A DNA stretch of 64,000 nucleotides from Cacajao melanocephalus. Taxonomy: Eukaryota > Chordata > Mammalia > Primates > Pitheciidae. The DNA lies in assembly GCA_963573385.1 (NCBI GenBank), contig CAUYLG010022186.1, forward strand, positions 54,011 through 118,010, given 5' to 3'. A model generated the notes under the pieces. It was not told the origin of the DNA. It did not search any database and was given only the letters and a program-made list of their open reading frames with translations. The translations under genes were made by a program, and so were the position numbers. This document shows, one piece after another, positions 11,941 through 23,290 of the stretch (positions are counted from its first letter, which is position 1; each line of letters starts with the position of its first letter).

Positions 11941-12094
11941 TAGCTGAGTGTGGTGACTCATGCCTGTAATCCCAACACTTACAGAGGCAGAAGCGGGAGG
12001 ATTACTTGAGTCCAGGAGTTCGAGATCTGCCTGGGCAGCATAGCGAGATCCTGTTCTCCACAAAACGGAAAAAAAAAAGGCAAAAAAAAAAAAT
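11941..12094 (+). mobile_element. Alu left-monomer fragment (FLAM-like), plus strand
   Basis: TAGCTGAGTGTGGTGACTC to GAGATCCTGTTCTCC followed by two A-rich runs. No right monomer is present. It occupies the point at which the host L1 loses its reverse transcriptase core. Confidence 0.8.
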
Positions 12095-13489
12095 GGTTCT
12101 GTGGGACAACAGGTTATTGGAAAAAAAAGAAAAAAAAAGGTAAGTTGAAGTTTTTTTTTTTTAATTAAAAAATTCTGCTTTCCTAAAAGACACTTAAGAA
12201 AATGAAATGACAAACCACAGACTGGAAGAAAAGCTCACAGAACATCTATTGGAATAAATTGCCTGCCTACAAAATATACAAAACAACTCTTAAAACTTAA
12301 CAATTAAAAAAAAACCCAGTTAAAAAATGGTCAGAGGATATTAACAGGCACCTCACTAAAGAAGACATACAGATTACAAAATAGCATATAAAAGGATGTT
12401 CACCTTCATTTGTCGTTAGAAAATTGCAAATTAATACAACAAAGAGATATTAATACACCCCTGTTAGAATACCTAAAATCTAAAAAAAATGAACAATCCT
12501 AATGCTGGCAAAAATAGAGAGCAACAGGAGCTCACATTCACTGATGTTGAGAATGCAAAGTGGGCCAGTCACTTTGGAAGATAATTTGGCAGCTTTTTAC
12601 CCAACTGATTGAAAACTTAGGTCCACAAAAAATGTATGTGAATGTTTATAGAAGTTTTATTCACAATTGTCAAAAACTGAAAGCAACCAAGATGCCTTTA
12701 ATAAGAGAATGGATAAACCAACTATGTTATATCCATGCAATAAAATGTTATTCAGCAATAAAAAAAGAACTATTAAGTCATGAAAAGGCATGAATGAATC
12801 TTTAATAAATGTATATCATTAATTTGGACATGTAATTCCAATGATATATTCTGAAAAACGGCAACATTGTAGAGATGGTAAACAGATTGGCAGGTGCCAG
12901 GGGATTGGGAGTGGGGCATTGAACAAGTGAAGCACAGGAGATAGCTTAAGTTAGTGAAACTATTCTGTATGATTTTGTGAAGTTGAATACAAGATATTAA
13001 ACATGTGTCAAAATATATAGAACTTGACACAAATGCATGTACATTTTTAAAATGTAGGATGTTGGAGATCCCAGGATGGAATGCAGAATGTGACAAAATA
13101 ATGTATCTGCATTACAAATGTATGAAATAATCTCATTTGAAGAGGGTGGGAGAAACGGTGCTGACTTAAGTAATTTTGGGAATGAGTGGAGTTTTGTAAG
13201 ACTGCAGACAAACAGAATGGCACACAAGCACTGCATTATTTTTGATAAAGTTGTTCCCCACAGAAGTATGGGTTAACAATTCTGAAACCACTATACATGT
13301 GGATCAGACAGTTAGATAAGTGTCTGGTGGGTGGTAGGAGGCGGTGTCTCGCTGTTTGAGTGGGAGGTTACAGAAGAAGCAAGGGTGCAGGAAGGGGAGA
13401 ATGATCCATGCAATAGTGGATTAGAGGGGAAGGCATCATGTGGACTAACATTTAGCTTAATACAGATATGGAGATAGAGACATAGATAT

Positions 13490-13524
13490 GTGTTATATTA
13501 GAGTTCTCCAGAGAAACAAAGCTA

Positions 13525-13560
<36 letters not shown>

Positions 13561-13972
13561 CATGCACACACAGAGAGAGAAAGATTTTAAGGATCTGACT
13601 CCTATCATGTGATTGTGGGACCTGGTAAATCTGAAATACATAGAGCAAGCCTGCAGGCTGGAAATTAAGAGAAGAATGGATGTTTCAGATTTGAGTTTGA
13701 AATTTGCAGGCTGGAAATTCAGGGTTTCTAGGCTGCAGTCTGGAGGCACAATTGCTTCTTCTTCAGGAAGCTTCAGTCTTTTAGGGCCTTCAAATAATTG
13801 GATGAGACGAAAGCTACCTGTGTCATAAAGGGTACTTCCTTACTCCAGGTCTACTGATTAAAATGTTAATCACATATAAACAATACTATCACAGTAATGG
13901 CTAGACTAATGTTTGGCCAAAAAACTTGGCACCATAGCCTCGCCAAGCTGATATACAAAATTATCTATCACA
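13490..13972 (-). mobile_element. ERVL-type LTR (MLT2-like), minus strand, with (TG)n
   Basis: Reads TATTAGAGTTCTCCAGAGAAAC, then (TG)n, a GAGAGAGAAAG tract, ATGTGATTGTGGGACCTGG, GGCCTTCAAATAATTGGATGAG, AAAATGTTAATCACAT and ends with AATTATCTATCACA. This is the reverse complement of an LTR whose sense strand starts TGTGAT..TTAAT.. and ends in ..TCTGGAGAACC... It is a solo LTR of about 483 bases. No internal retroviral sequence adjoins it. A weak 5-base duplication, AGATA/GGATA, could be the target site. Confidence 0.7.
13527..13556 (+). repeat. (TG)n microsatellite, 15 units
   Basis: Perfect TG run inside the LTR followed by TATACATGCACACACAGAGAGAG. This family commonly grows a microsatellite at this position; the related LTR at 2.4-3.1 kb did the same. 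Confidence 0.95.
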
Positions 13973-13975
13973 TGG

Positions 13976-15570
13976 ATACACATATGAGTGAGCATCCACG
14001 CAGATTTCCTTGCTCTGTCCACTAAGAGGGCCTAGAAGCAACAATGCCCAGTAGCAATGAGCATCCCCAGCACCCATATCTTGGTTTCTAATACCACTGT
14101 CCAGTGAAAGAAACCAGAGATCCTTGGAGAATGGTTGCTTCTAGGAATGGGGCAAGAAATATTCAAGTTGAGCCTAGAGCACTTTGTAGCGTCAGAAAGC
14201 AAGAATATGATAAAACAAATAAACAAACAAAAAACCAACCCACAATGATAGGACTATGCAAAAGAGACACAGGAGTCAACTGAAAGAGTTCCCAACAGCC
14301 AAAACTGGAACAGTTTGAGCAACAAAATGAAGTAGTATCAGATTATAACTCAAGTTATACAATAAATATCCATGAGTCAATATTGACATCAGTAAATTAC
14401 TGAATAAATAAATCAATGGGGGAGGAAAGACAAATATTTTTTGCAGAAGAATTTCAAACAAATTATGTAGCTAACCCACCCTTAAGGAGAGGAAGTGAAA
14501 CTCCCCACTCCCAAAGTGGGAGTTGTGCTTCATGATTTCCTTCCAAAGAGGGCAGTGTGGAAGGGTGACTATGGCAGAGACATCTGACACGCACTGCCGC
14601 GGCCAGCGGGTCAAGGTCAGCATCCACAGTGATAAGCCACAGTGCCATTCCCAGTAGCAAATGTGGAATCAACGTACGTGCCTATCAGTGGTGGACTGGA
14701 TAAATAAAATGCGGTTCATATGCACCATGGAATACTATGCAGCCATAAAAAAGAGTAAAATCAAGTCCTGGGCAGCAACATGGATACAGCTAGAGGTCAT
14801 TATCTTGAGTGGATTAATACAGGAACAGAAAGCCAAATACCCCATGTTCTCACTTATAAGTGGGAGTTAAGCAATGGGTATACACAGATATAAAGAGGGA
14901 AAGATGGTAACAATGGACACTGGGGACTCTAAAAGAGGAGATGGGGGACCAGAGTTGAAAAACTCCGTGTTGTGTTCTGTGTTCACTATTCGGGTGATGA
15001 GTTCAGTAGAAGCCCAAACTTCAGCATTATGCAGTATAGCCACGTAGTAAACCTACGCATGCTTCCCCTGGATCTAAAATTTAAAACAACAGTGATAAAT
15101 TATGTCAGCAGCAAACACCCTTGATGTGACATGATGAGAGGTCTTCCTCCCCAAGACACACTATCTTCATCTTATCATGAGGCAGACATCAGCCAAATCC
15201 CAGTTAAAAGGCATTCTACAAAGCACCTGGCCAGCATTCTTCAGAATTCTCAAGGTCACTGAAAACAAGGAACAACTGAGAAACAGCCACAGCCAACAGG
15301 AGTCCAAGAGACATGACGATCAAATGTCATGTGATGTCCTGGAACTAGAAAAGGATGTTAGGTGAAAACTAAAAGCAATGGAATAAAGCACGCAATTTTG
15401 TTAATACTAACACATCGACATTGTTCATTAGTTGTGACGAATGCACCTTACAAATGTAAGATATTAGTAACAGGGGAATTGGGGTGGTGTGTGTCAGAGC
15501 TCTCTGTGCCATCTTCACAATAGTTCTGTAAATCTAAAGCTCTTCTAAAACAAAAAGCTTATTTTTCAAA
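13976..15570 (+). mobile_element. old L1 3' end (L1M-like), plus strand, split by a younger L1
   Basis: Two segments, 13976-14635 and 15089-15570, form one old L1 3' region. Landmarks are CAGTTTGAGCAACAAAATG, CTTCCTTCCAAAGAGGGC-like text at 14540, GCATTCTACAAAGCACCTGGCC, ACCTTACAAATGTAAGATATT and the terminal TTCTGTAAATCTAAAGCTC at 15523. It is non-coding 3' UTR for the most part. The 5' boundary next to the LTR is approximate. Confidence 0.7.
14636..15088 (+). mobile_element. 5'-truncated L1 insertion, plus strand, with target-site duplication
   Basis: About 450 bases of L1 ORF2 end plus 3' UTR: TGGAATACTATGCAGCCATAA, CATGTTCTCACTTATAAGTGGG, CACTATTCGGGTGATG, then GGATCTAAAATTTAAAAC as the tail. 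The 10-base ACAGTGATAA occurs at 14626-14635 and 15089-15098, and removing the insert rejoins the older L1. This is a normal target-primed insertion, L1PB/L1MA-like in age. Confidence 0.88.
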
Positions 15571-16348
15571 AATGGATTGGAAGCTTTGTGTAGGGAGATG
15601 TAATGGATGAGCCAGCATTTTAATTAAAGTTCCCCTTGACTGTCCTTTATCTGGGTCTGTTCAGTTTCCCTGGAGAAAAGTCCTCCAACTTCTGGCCTGA
15701 GGAGCCCAGACTGGCTGCTGGTATCTAGGCTGCTGCCTCCTGGGGAACTGGAGGGGCTGTGTCTTTGCTTCCCAGGCCAACGTTCACTCCCCTGCCCCGT
15801 TTCAACAGGGTGCCTCCCTCTTCTTGGGATGTACCTGCTGTGCCTGCGGGGCCTCTCTGACTCACCCTCTCTTGGGAACGAGCCTGCACCTCCCGCAGGC
15901 TGGGCTTGGGCGCCTGCGTTCCAGCTCTGGGGACTCAGTCACTTTGCTTCTCCTCCATCCAGTTCCCTCTGTAGGATCCGAGGGCCTTTCCTTGAAACCG
16001 TCTGCCCTCCAGGCCCACAGGGTGTGCTGTCAGTCATTCTACGGCCTCTCCTCCAAGGCTTTGACTGATTCATTGTTCATTTGCTTGTGTTTTTCTTCGT
16101 AGGTTTTGGAATTCTCTGTTTACTAATGATCATTTTGGTAGGATTTTGGGAGAGAGTGAAAATCTATGAAGTGTTTAATCTGCCAAGTTTAGCTGGAAGT
16201 TTCATTGAGCCTTCCACTATGCTCAAATGTCTGCAGGAAATGCAGGGCACAGTTTTTCCTCCCCTAACATCCTGGGGGCTTAGCACGGTCCTGAGGCTCT
16301 TGACAGACATAAACTCATCAGAAAATGTGAAGGAAAAACACGAGAGCT

Positions 16349-16377
16349 GATCAAAGTCAGTCAAAGATCAAAGTCAG
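16349..16377 (+). promoter_or_regulatory. clustered TCF/LEF-like motifs in a 17-base duplication
   Basis: GATCAAAGTCAG occurs at 16349-16360 and again at 16366-16377, with TCAAA between, giving three TCAAAG cores in 27 bases. GATCAAAG matches the known TCF/LEF binding consensus. The sequence pattern is certain; binding is inferred and short motifs arise by chance. Confidence 0.3.
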
Positions 16378-18350
16378 AATCCCAGTCTCCCCAGAGCCCT
16401 GGATTCCACTGGAAACCCATGGCCCCATTACCTGGAAGGAGGGACGAGGACACATGGGAATGGCTCTGAGCATCAATTGGTCCAGGCAGGAGTCGGCTCC
16501 CCAACCCCCATGTCTGAACTTTTCAGGGCCTAAGGGAGCCTCATTACCCTTTCACCACTGAGAAGTGGCCAGCACTCCTCCTGCTCCTGTTGCCCCTGAT
16601 GGGCCCTTGGAGCTCTGGAGGAGGCTTCCCAGGGTCACCCAGACAGTCCCTGACCTCCTTTATCCTGACATATGAGGCTTCATCCCTAGAGGAAATAGGA
16701 AAAGAAAGTCAGCCCCACGGGTTTCTCCTCACACAAAGAAAGTTAAGTGCTGTCACTTAGGCGCAGTGGCCTGAACATGGGCTTGGAAGCTTTGAAGAAA
16801 AGCTTCCAAAGCCACGATGCCTCCTGGAGTCTTTGCTGCTCAGCACTCTGTCCTTCCCTGGGGTCTGAAGGACTGTAGAATTCTGCTGTCTGCTGCTGGC
16901 GGGCCATGGCTGCTACCTCACTTTACCCAGAGTGACAACCTGGCCAAGCGAGGCTGGCCTGGGACACACCCACCATGCAGGAGCCTGTGAGAGGCAGCAT
17001 GGCCCCCTGGGGTGGGGCTGGGTGCCAGTCTGAAAGGCCCATCTTCCAGCAATGACACCATCTCATACTGACAAAAATGCAGAAAAACAGGGATCCTCTA
17101 ACAACCTTGTGGCTGGGCAGCTCCACTGTCTCCTTCAGCCCCATGGGGTCCTGGGAGGTGGGCATGAACCATGCGGCTCTGCAGCCTTGCTGCATGGGGC
17201 AGCAGGTGCAGGTGTGGGCAGCCTACCAGGAGGTGCAGGGTACTGAAGGCACAACGTAGAGACCCCTGCAGGGCTGGGGTGCCCTGGGTGGTCTCTCCAG
17301 GGGTCCAGGGAGCCTGCTCAGGTCCTGACCTGCTCCTGAGAGACCATCAGAGCCTCTGCCCGAGAGGATCCTCTTCAGATCCACTTGCTCTTCAGTGCCC
17401 ACCCCTCTGCCAGCCACTCTGTGCCCAAAGCCTGACTATGACAGCATCAGGGGCTCCAGTGCCTGGGTGGCCCTCAGTTCATCCAGGGTGGTATGCTCGG
17501 GGAGGGGAGGTTTTCCTGGCTCCTGTTGGATGCTTACCTCCCCTGTGTCAGGTAAGCCGCCCCTGCTCCCACTGCCCTCGTGGAACTGCTGCTGCCATGG
17601 CCTCACTGTTGTCCCCCTTGGAGACTGCCTCCCCTGCGGGGCCCCACCATACTCCTGAAGGGCACTGCACATTCCTCCTCTGTCACTGTGTTCCTGCACT
17701 GATGTCAGCCCTACTGTGTCATTAAGACACTGCCCATTCTGGGAAGGGACATGGAGGTGATCCAGGAGGGCAGAAGACCCTGAGTGGCAGGCCTGGGGGC
17801 TCCGGAAGGAGGTCTATGAGTCCATGAGAGAAAGTCACAGCTGGGTGTCAGGGCCAGTGGCTGCACCAGCACCAGCTACCCACTCACCTCCCCACAAAGT
17901 CCAGGCCTGGTGCAAGTTGGGGAGGGGTCTCAGGGTGCCCAACAGCCAGCTCTCTTTAGAAGTGGCTCTGTCTTCATGGATTTCTGGTGGCCTCCCTTGT
18001 CTTTTGTCAACCTGTGTTTTCTGTTTGTCAATAATATCAATGACACAACTCTCAAGCCAGGGGCTGTATTGCAGCATCTGCTGGGAATCCCATCCTTCTG
18101 ATGCCTGCCCTTTCAATGAACGCTGTCTAAAAGGAAGGAGCACAAGAGCCTGGGAACTCAGAGGGCCGTGGCGCTGCCTCCTATGGAGTCCTTCTCATCT
18201 GCAGCCCCAAGTGGATTGTGGGGATGCCTGGCTGAGAGGGTGCCCCACAGGTGTGCTCACACAAAGGGATCCCTGCTCACAGAGCACTGGAAGGATGGGG
18301 GCTCGAAGGCTTGGGAGGCCTGGGCTGGCTGTGGGACCCAGGCCCTGATG

Positions 18351-18384
18351 CCCCCACCAACCCCAAACCACCCCCCACCACCCC
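18351..18384 (-). other. C-rich tract with minus-strand G-quadruplex potential
   Basis: Four runs of four to six C separated by short A/C loops (CCCCCACCAACCCC continuing with CCCCCC and CCCC). The minus strand therefore has four G-runs with loops of about five or six bases, fitting the standard intramolecular quadruplex rule. Confidence 0.6.
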
Positions 18385-19724
18385 TGGCTCTGTGGTGCAA
18401 TCTTGGCTGGCTTGGGGATGTATTGGGGATGTACCAGGCTGGGCAGCCTGGACCCAGACTCCCCTTAGAATCTAGACCAAAGAGGGGTGGGCACTGAGGT
18501 ACTGCCCCATGGAGGGGCTGGGGTGCTCCTAGGTGAGGCTCTGAAGCTACAGAGCCTAGGCAGGGGCTCTCAGTAGAGGGCCTGTGGTCAGTCTGAGATG
18601 GGCCGGGCCCCTGGTCCCGGGATGGATTCCGGGGAGCACTGCACCTGCCTGGGAGCCCCGCAGGTGGAGCAACCTCAGGCCCTGTGTCTCCCAGGGACTA
18701 CCCTGCCCTGAGCTATGATGAGTCCCGCATGTCTCCTAGAGACACTAGCTCCCCTCTGGGTGGCCAGGTGTGCTCACAGGCATGGGCCAGCACAGGGTGT
18801 GGCAGAGAGGTCAGTGGGGAGAGGAGAATTGGGGACTGCAGGTCTGGATGCCTGCTGACCTCCACCCCTCTGAAGGGAGCCTGGCTCGGTGCTTCTGGAC
18901 TCAAAGGAGGGCAGGCAGGACCCCCAGGATGTCCTGGGCCTGTGTGAAGGGCCCCCTGGAGCTCCTAGGGGTCACCAGTGCACAGCCAGGGGAGTGGCAC
19001 ACTGTGGCAGCTCCAGGGAGAAAGGTGCACTGGACCATGAGGCTAGGCAGCAGGGCTGCGATCTGCAAGAGGGCGGGAGAGCTGAGGGGCTCGGAGGTGG
19101 ACATCCTATGTGGTTTGGCTTGCAGGACCTGGGGACCCCTCTGACGCTAGAGGACATTCTGGGGCTATGGACAAGAATCATGGAGTGGGCAGCCTTCAAA
19201 GGCATCTGAGACACGCTGTTGACATGACTGACGTTGGGGGCTGACAGTGCAAAGCAGCTACAGCCCCGCAGCCATCTCCTGGGCAGCCGTGACGGACAGG
19301 CACAGAGGTCCTGGCTGGGGTCCCGAGAAGCTCTGGAGAAGCTCCCGAGAACGCTTTCTGTGAGGCCTCGCAGCCAGGCTGTGTCCCATAGCACAGATGC
19401 AGGCCCTGGGCGTCTCACCCTCCTGGGTGACCCTGGAGGGCCTGGGCACAGGTGGGACCTGCAGAGACACTAAGGCTTCAAGGCCAGGGTCTCATGGGCT
19501 GCATCATCTGTATCCCCAGGGTTCCCACTTTCAAGAGACAAACCTGCTGGCCAGATGTGGTGTCCTGGGCCAGGAGCCTCTCGGCATGCAGTCCTGGGCT
19601 CTGGGCTCTTCAGCTACAGGTCAAGCCTGGGACCAGTTGTCCATGGCCAGGACTGGCACAAATCTGGTCCCTTTGTGGAGGTCAGCTGTCTGAATTCCAG
19701 CTGTTCTGCTACCAGGTAATGCTT

Positions 19725-19890
19725 ATCTGGTACGCTGTGTCTGACACCGTGCTGGGCTCTTTACACCCTGAGAGGAGACTGCTCTCACAGCACTGTTTTA
19801 CAGGGGGGAAACTGAGGCTCACTAAGGGTTTGTGGCATGCTCCAGGCTGCAGCACCTTGAGTGTCTGAGTCAGATTTACAACCCACTGGC
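19725..19890 (-). mobile_element. MIR SINE relic, minus strand
   Basis: Contains CACCGTGCTGGGCTCTTTACA, ACTGTTTTACAGGGGGGAAACTGAGGCTC in two pieces and AGTCAGATTTACAACCC. This is the order found in a reverse-oriented MIR, ending in the tRNA-derived region. Diverged and short; mammal-wide age. Confidence 0.55.
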
Positions 19891-20050
19891 TGGATCCATA
19901 GCTCAGGGGGCCTCTCTCCACAGTGACATAGACTGCGGGGTCACTCTCTCAGCCCACAGCTGTGGACCTCATGGCCCCCAAGTGCTGGCTGAGGGAGCAC
20001 AGATGCTTCCTGGGTGCAGTGGCCCCAAGCCACGCCGCACTCTCAGGCTC

Positions 20051-20533
20051 TGCATTAGTTAAGGTTTTCTAGAAAAACAGAAGCAATAGGATGCATGTGT
20101 ATTTATTAAAGGAGATAGATGGTAAGGAATTGCTTCACGAAATAGTGGAGGCTGAGAAGTCCTTAGATCTGTAGCTGGCCAGCTGGAGCCCCAGGAGTGC
20201 TGATGGAGTTTGTCCCAGTCTGAAGGCCAGGGGCTCGAGACCCATAAAGGGCCTGTACTTTGGCTCAGGTCTGAGCCTGGAAAAGACCAAGCTCCCAGCT
20301 CAAGGCAGCCAGGCAGAATAAATTCTCTCCTACTTGGCCTTTGTGTTCAGTTCAGGTCTGTGATGGATTGGATGGGTCCACCTACTCTGGGGAGGACCAT
20401 CTGCTTTGCAGTCCATGGATTCAAGTGTTAATCTCACCCACAGCCCCCCTCAGACACACCCAGCAAAATGTCTGGCCAAACATCTAGGCCCCTTGTGTGC
20501 CAGTCAAGCAGACACATGAAATTAACTACCATG
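20051..20533 (-). mobile_element. solo ERVL-type LTR (MLT2-like), minus strand, with 5-base duplication
   Basis: Starts TGCATTAGTTAAGGTTTTC and ends AAATTAACTACCATG. The interior has GGAATTGCTTCACG, AATTCTCTCCTACTTGG, TGATGGATTGGATGGG and TTCAAGTGTTAATCTCACCC in the order of the 13.5 kb LTR. GGCTC flanks both ends (20046-20050 and 20534-20538), the 5-base target duplication expected of ERVL-type integration. No internal proviral sequence remains, consistent with LTR-LTR recombination. A 73-codon open frame inside it is incidental. Confidence 0.72.
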
Positions 20534-20538
20534 GGCTC

Positions 20539-21361
20539 TGAGATACCAGGCCCAGGAGACCCACATCCTCCAGCCTCTGCTGATGTGCCCTGGAGTCCCT
20601 GGGGACAGGCTCTGGTTTAGTGGCTGGAGCTGCAGCCTGGATGGGGACGGGGCCACTCAGCATTATGTCCCCTGGGCATGTCCTTCACACCTGGAGCCAC
20701 CCTCCTCCTCTGTAAGTGGGCTGTATTGCCTTAACTGATGAGCCCTGCAGTGGCTTTGACAACTGGCCCCATTGGAAGTGACACGAAGACTCCACCCAGG
20801 TATGTTCCTGTTACCTATGACCAGATGAGGATGCTGGGCAGGAGCAGCTGACTACCCAGGATCCAGTGGCCAGTCAGAGGCACTGCTGGGATCTAAACCC
20901 GTGTGGTCTGGCTCCAGAGGCCACACTCCTACCCCCAGGCCATCCCACCGCCAGCTCCTCATGGCTGTTTCTGAAGGTGGTAGAAGGAACCACCAGCCCA
21001 GGTCCCCAGGACAGTCTGGGCTTTGTAGCAGAAAGCTGGGGCAGAGCAGGGGCCTCTGGGTGGGAAGGATGACCCTCTCCTAGCAAGACAGGACCCCATC
21101 TCTCACTAGAGCCCAGCTGGGGTTAAGCTTGGGGTAGGGTGCCCAGGACATGTGATCGAAGGGAAGCTGGAAAGCCCTGAAGGGGGAAGGCTCCCTACAC
21201 ATGAAGAATCCCTCATACAGAGACCCCAGACTTAGTGTGAGATCCCAGACAGAATGGCCTTCACACACTGCCTGGCTCCTTCCAAAATCAATACAGGCTC
21301 TTAAAATGCTGAAATGGTTCTGGTGCATGCTGAAATTGGTTGGACTGAGTTTAAAAATCCT

Positions 21362-21415
<54 letters not shown>

Positions 21416-22289
21416 GTGCTGAGGGTACTGGTGAGCTTGGAGAGGATCCAGTCTTAAAAAGGAGCCTGGCTTGGAGAGGCCACCTGACCACCAAGGACAG
21501 CCCATGTAATTCTGGAGGGTGGATTTGGGGTTCCTGTTCCCATGCCCCTGAGGGCCCCTGAGGACTTAGGACTGCTGAGGAACAGAGGCTGCTGGGATGA
21601 AAAAGGTGCATCCCTGGCAGGGAAAGGCCAGGCCTGGGTGGGCTTCTGCTGAGATCCCGCTCCCTATACAGTTCATACCACCTGTGCCTCAGGGACCAGC
21701 ATATCTACCTCCTGTCATCCAGTTGAGGCCTCAGGGCTCCCAGGGAAATGAGCAGGGTTCCCCCAGGCCCGGGACACCAGGACCAGCCAGGCTCTGGCCC
21801 CACCCCTCCTTATGCATTTCCGCCCTCCCAGGCTTCCCTTACCATCTCCTGGAAACCAGCTCACTGTTTACCCAGCCTTGTCTTCAGCAACCATCTCTGG
21901 AAACCATATTGCGTGTGCTGGAGTTTTCCCTCTGGACACACAGGCTCTGTGAAGATGGGTTAGGCAGTTCCCAACTTCGCGATCACAGCAGCTCCTGGCA
22001 GCCCTCCCTGGACTGTCCCTAGCCTGGGACAGGGGTGGGTGCCAGTCTGAAAGACCCCACCCTTGGGACGGTAGGTCAGAGCTATTCTCCTGGAGCCAGG
22101 CTGGAGTGGGCCCTGCAGCCTGCAGGCAAGTGCCTTTTCCTTTACAAAGCTAGTAATGTGCTCTGGGTCACTCACCCTCGGAGGCTTCTCTGCTTTGTCA
22201 TCTAGGAGTCGCTGTCTCCAGTGGATTCTCTGTGTCTTTAAGTCTAGGTTGGGGATTGGCCCAGCCACACCAGCTTTCTTCCCATCCAC
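20539..22289. other. GC-rich DNA with MIR traces and (GT)n, no gene seen
   Basis: Weak MIR-like text occurs at 20640-20740 (CCTCCTCCTCTGTAAGTGGG, plus) and 20835-20945 (GGGATCTAAACCCGTGTGG, minus). The 21.6-22.3 kb part looks unique. Frames such as 21597-22022 have no recognisable domains. Confidence 0.4.
21363..21412 (+). repeat. (GT)25 microsatellite, perfect
   Basis: Fifty uninterrupted bases of GT. Long perfect GT runs are usually polymorphic in human populations and can adopt left-handed DNA. Confidence 0.97.
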
Positions 22290-23290
22290 GTTTACACTCC
22301 ATGACCTTCCACACCCTCTTGCCTTCTACCTTTCTACACTTCACCGTGACCTTTGTAAGCAATGTCTGACACAAGATTTTGCTTTTATGTCCAATCTGAC
22401 AGTCTCTGTTCAGTACATTTATGGTTACTGTTTTTACTGGATCTAGGAGAATTAATTTCCACCACTTATTTTTTTTGTCTAGGCTTCTAGATTTCCGTTT
22501 TCTCTCTCCTTTCTTAACTTTTATTAGAAAGACTAAATTTTCTGTATTCCTTTTCCTCTTCCCAATGGCTTGGAAGTTACGGTAGGCTGATTATGGCTCC
22601 TACAGATACACACAAGTCTACTCTGGAACCTGTATGGCAAAAGACGTGGTCAAGTGAGGGACCCTGAGAGGATGAACATGTCTTGGGTCATCCAGGGCCC
22701 TAAATGCCATGTATCCTATAAAAGAAAAGAGAAGCAGAGGGAGTTTTGACCCAAACTTGCACAGGGGATAAGGCCCTGTGAAGATGGAGCAGGCCTTGGA
22801 GAGATGCGACCCAGCCCAGGAATGATGGCAGCTGTCAGAAGCTGGAAGAGGCCGGGAAGGCTCCTCCCACTGAACCTCAGAGGGAGCACGAACCTGCCTC
22901 CTCCACACCTTGATTTCTGTCTTCTGGACTCCAGGATTACAAGAGAATACATTTTTGTTGTTATAAACTACCAGACTTGCGGTAACTTCTTCTATCAGTC
23001 ACAGGAAACTAACATAGAGATCATATTTTCTATTTCTTTTACTTCAATAAATTGTCCTAAAGTTTGAATATGTGTGCTAGAACAGGCATGCTTCTTGTGT
23101 AGATACAGCCAGCGTCTCCCCCGGCTCCTCACCCGGCACTTGGCATGCTGGGCTTTGCTGTTTGGAGTGTTAGCCTCACCCTGTTTGTATGGCCATGAAT
23201 TGATTATTACTTGTATTTGAATTGTTAAGGCTTTACTGGATCTATCTACAGATTTACCAACTTTGCTCACCGTTGTTTCTTTAATAAACT
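22290..23290 (-). mobile_element. old L1M-like fragment, minus strand, interrupted by an LTR
   Basis: T-rich text with TTACTGTTTTTACTGGATC, TTCTCTCTCCTTTCTTAAC and TGGCTTGGAAGTTAC resembles the reverse complement of the upstream half of an old L1. It may continue after the LTR insert at 23016-23290. No coding remains. Assignment is by resemblance and is tentative; the part from 23060 to 23200 is GC-richer and could be unique. Confidence 0.4.
22580..23015 (+). mobile_element. MaLR/MLT1-type LTR, plus strand
   Basis: Order of landmarks: TAGGCTGATTATGGCTCC, GGAACCTGTATGGCAAAAG, GGTCATCCAGGGCCC, GCTGTCAGAAGCTGGAAGAG, ACACCTTGATTTCTGTC, GACTCCAGGATTACAAGAG and CAGGAAACTAACATA. This is the usual layout of old MaLR LTRs, and the same family appears reversed at 59.36-59.83 kb. 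No internal sequence adjoins it. Confidence 0.65.

Larger units (their letters stand above)
9941..13480 (+). mobile_element. old L1 fossil, ORF2 to 3' UTR, plus strand, interrupted
   Basis: Starts near the ORF2 beginning (CTAAATACACCATTAAAAGG) and runs through endonuclease-region text, including GTTGGAGACTTCAGCACC at 10311 and a TGTTCTCAGACCACAGTTG stretch at 10557. It continues beyond 12180 into the ORF2 end and a 3' UTR. Three Alu-type inserts interrupt it. Between about 11930 and 12180 roughly 1 kb of ORF2, including the reverse transcriptase core, is missing. Both protein frames are broken many times. A short open piece at 12560-12793 is ORF2 residue. It looks like an L1M-age element, older than the L1 on its left. 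Confidence 0.85.
15571..20045. other. unique GC-rich block, no gene recognised
   Basis: About 4.5 kb without Alu or L1, which stands out against the dense repeats to the left. Plus-strand frames at 17171-17725 (184 codons), 17824-18348 and 19452-19868 are open but rich in Pro, Gly, Ser, Cys and Trp, with no domain, as chance frames in GC-rich DNA look. A C-rich tract at 18351-18384, a TCF/LEF-like motif cluster at 16349-16377 and a diverged minus-strand MIR at 19725-19890 are listed separately. Exons of an unrecognised gene cannot be excluded. Confidence 0.5.

Noticed and set aside
16081..16350. 89-codon frame with a hydrophobic N-terminus, preceded by an acceptor-like TTTTTCTTCGTAG
   Set aside because: No recognisable family, no matching donor, and one hydrophobic stretch is weak evidence; kept only as a note.
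17171..17725. 184-codon plus-strand frame, the longest in the window
   Set aside because: No domain, unusual Cys/Pro/Ser-rich make-up and overlapping frames on both strands; expected by chance in GC-rich DNA.
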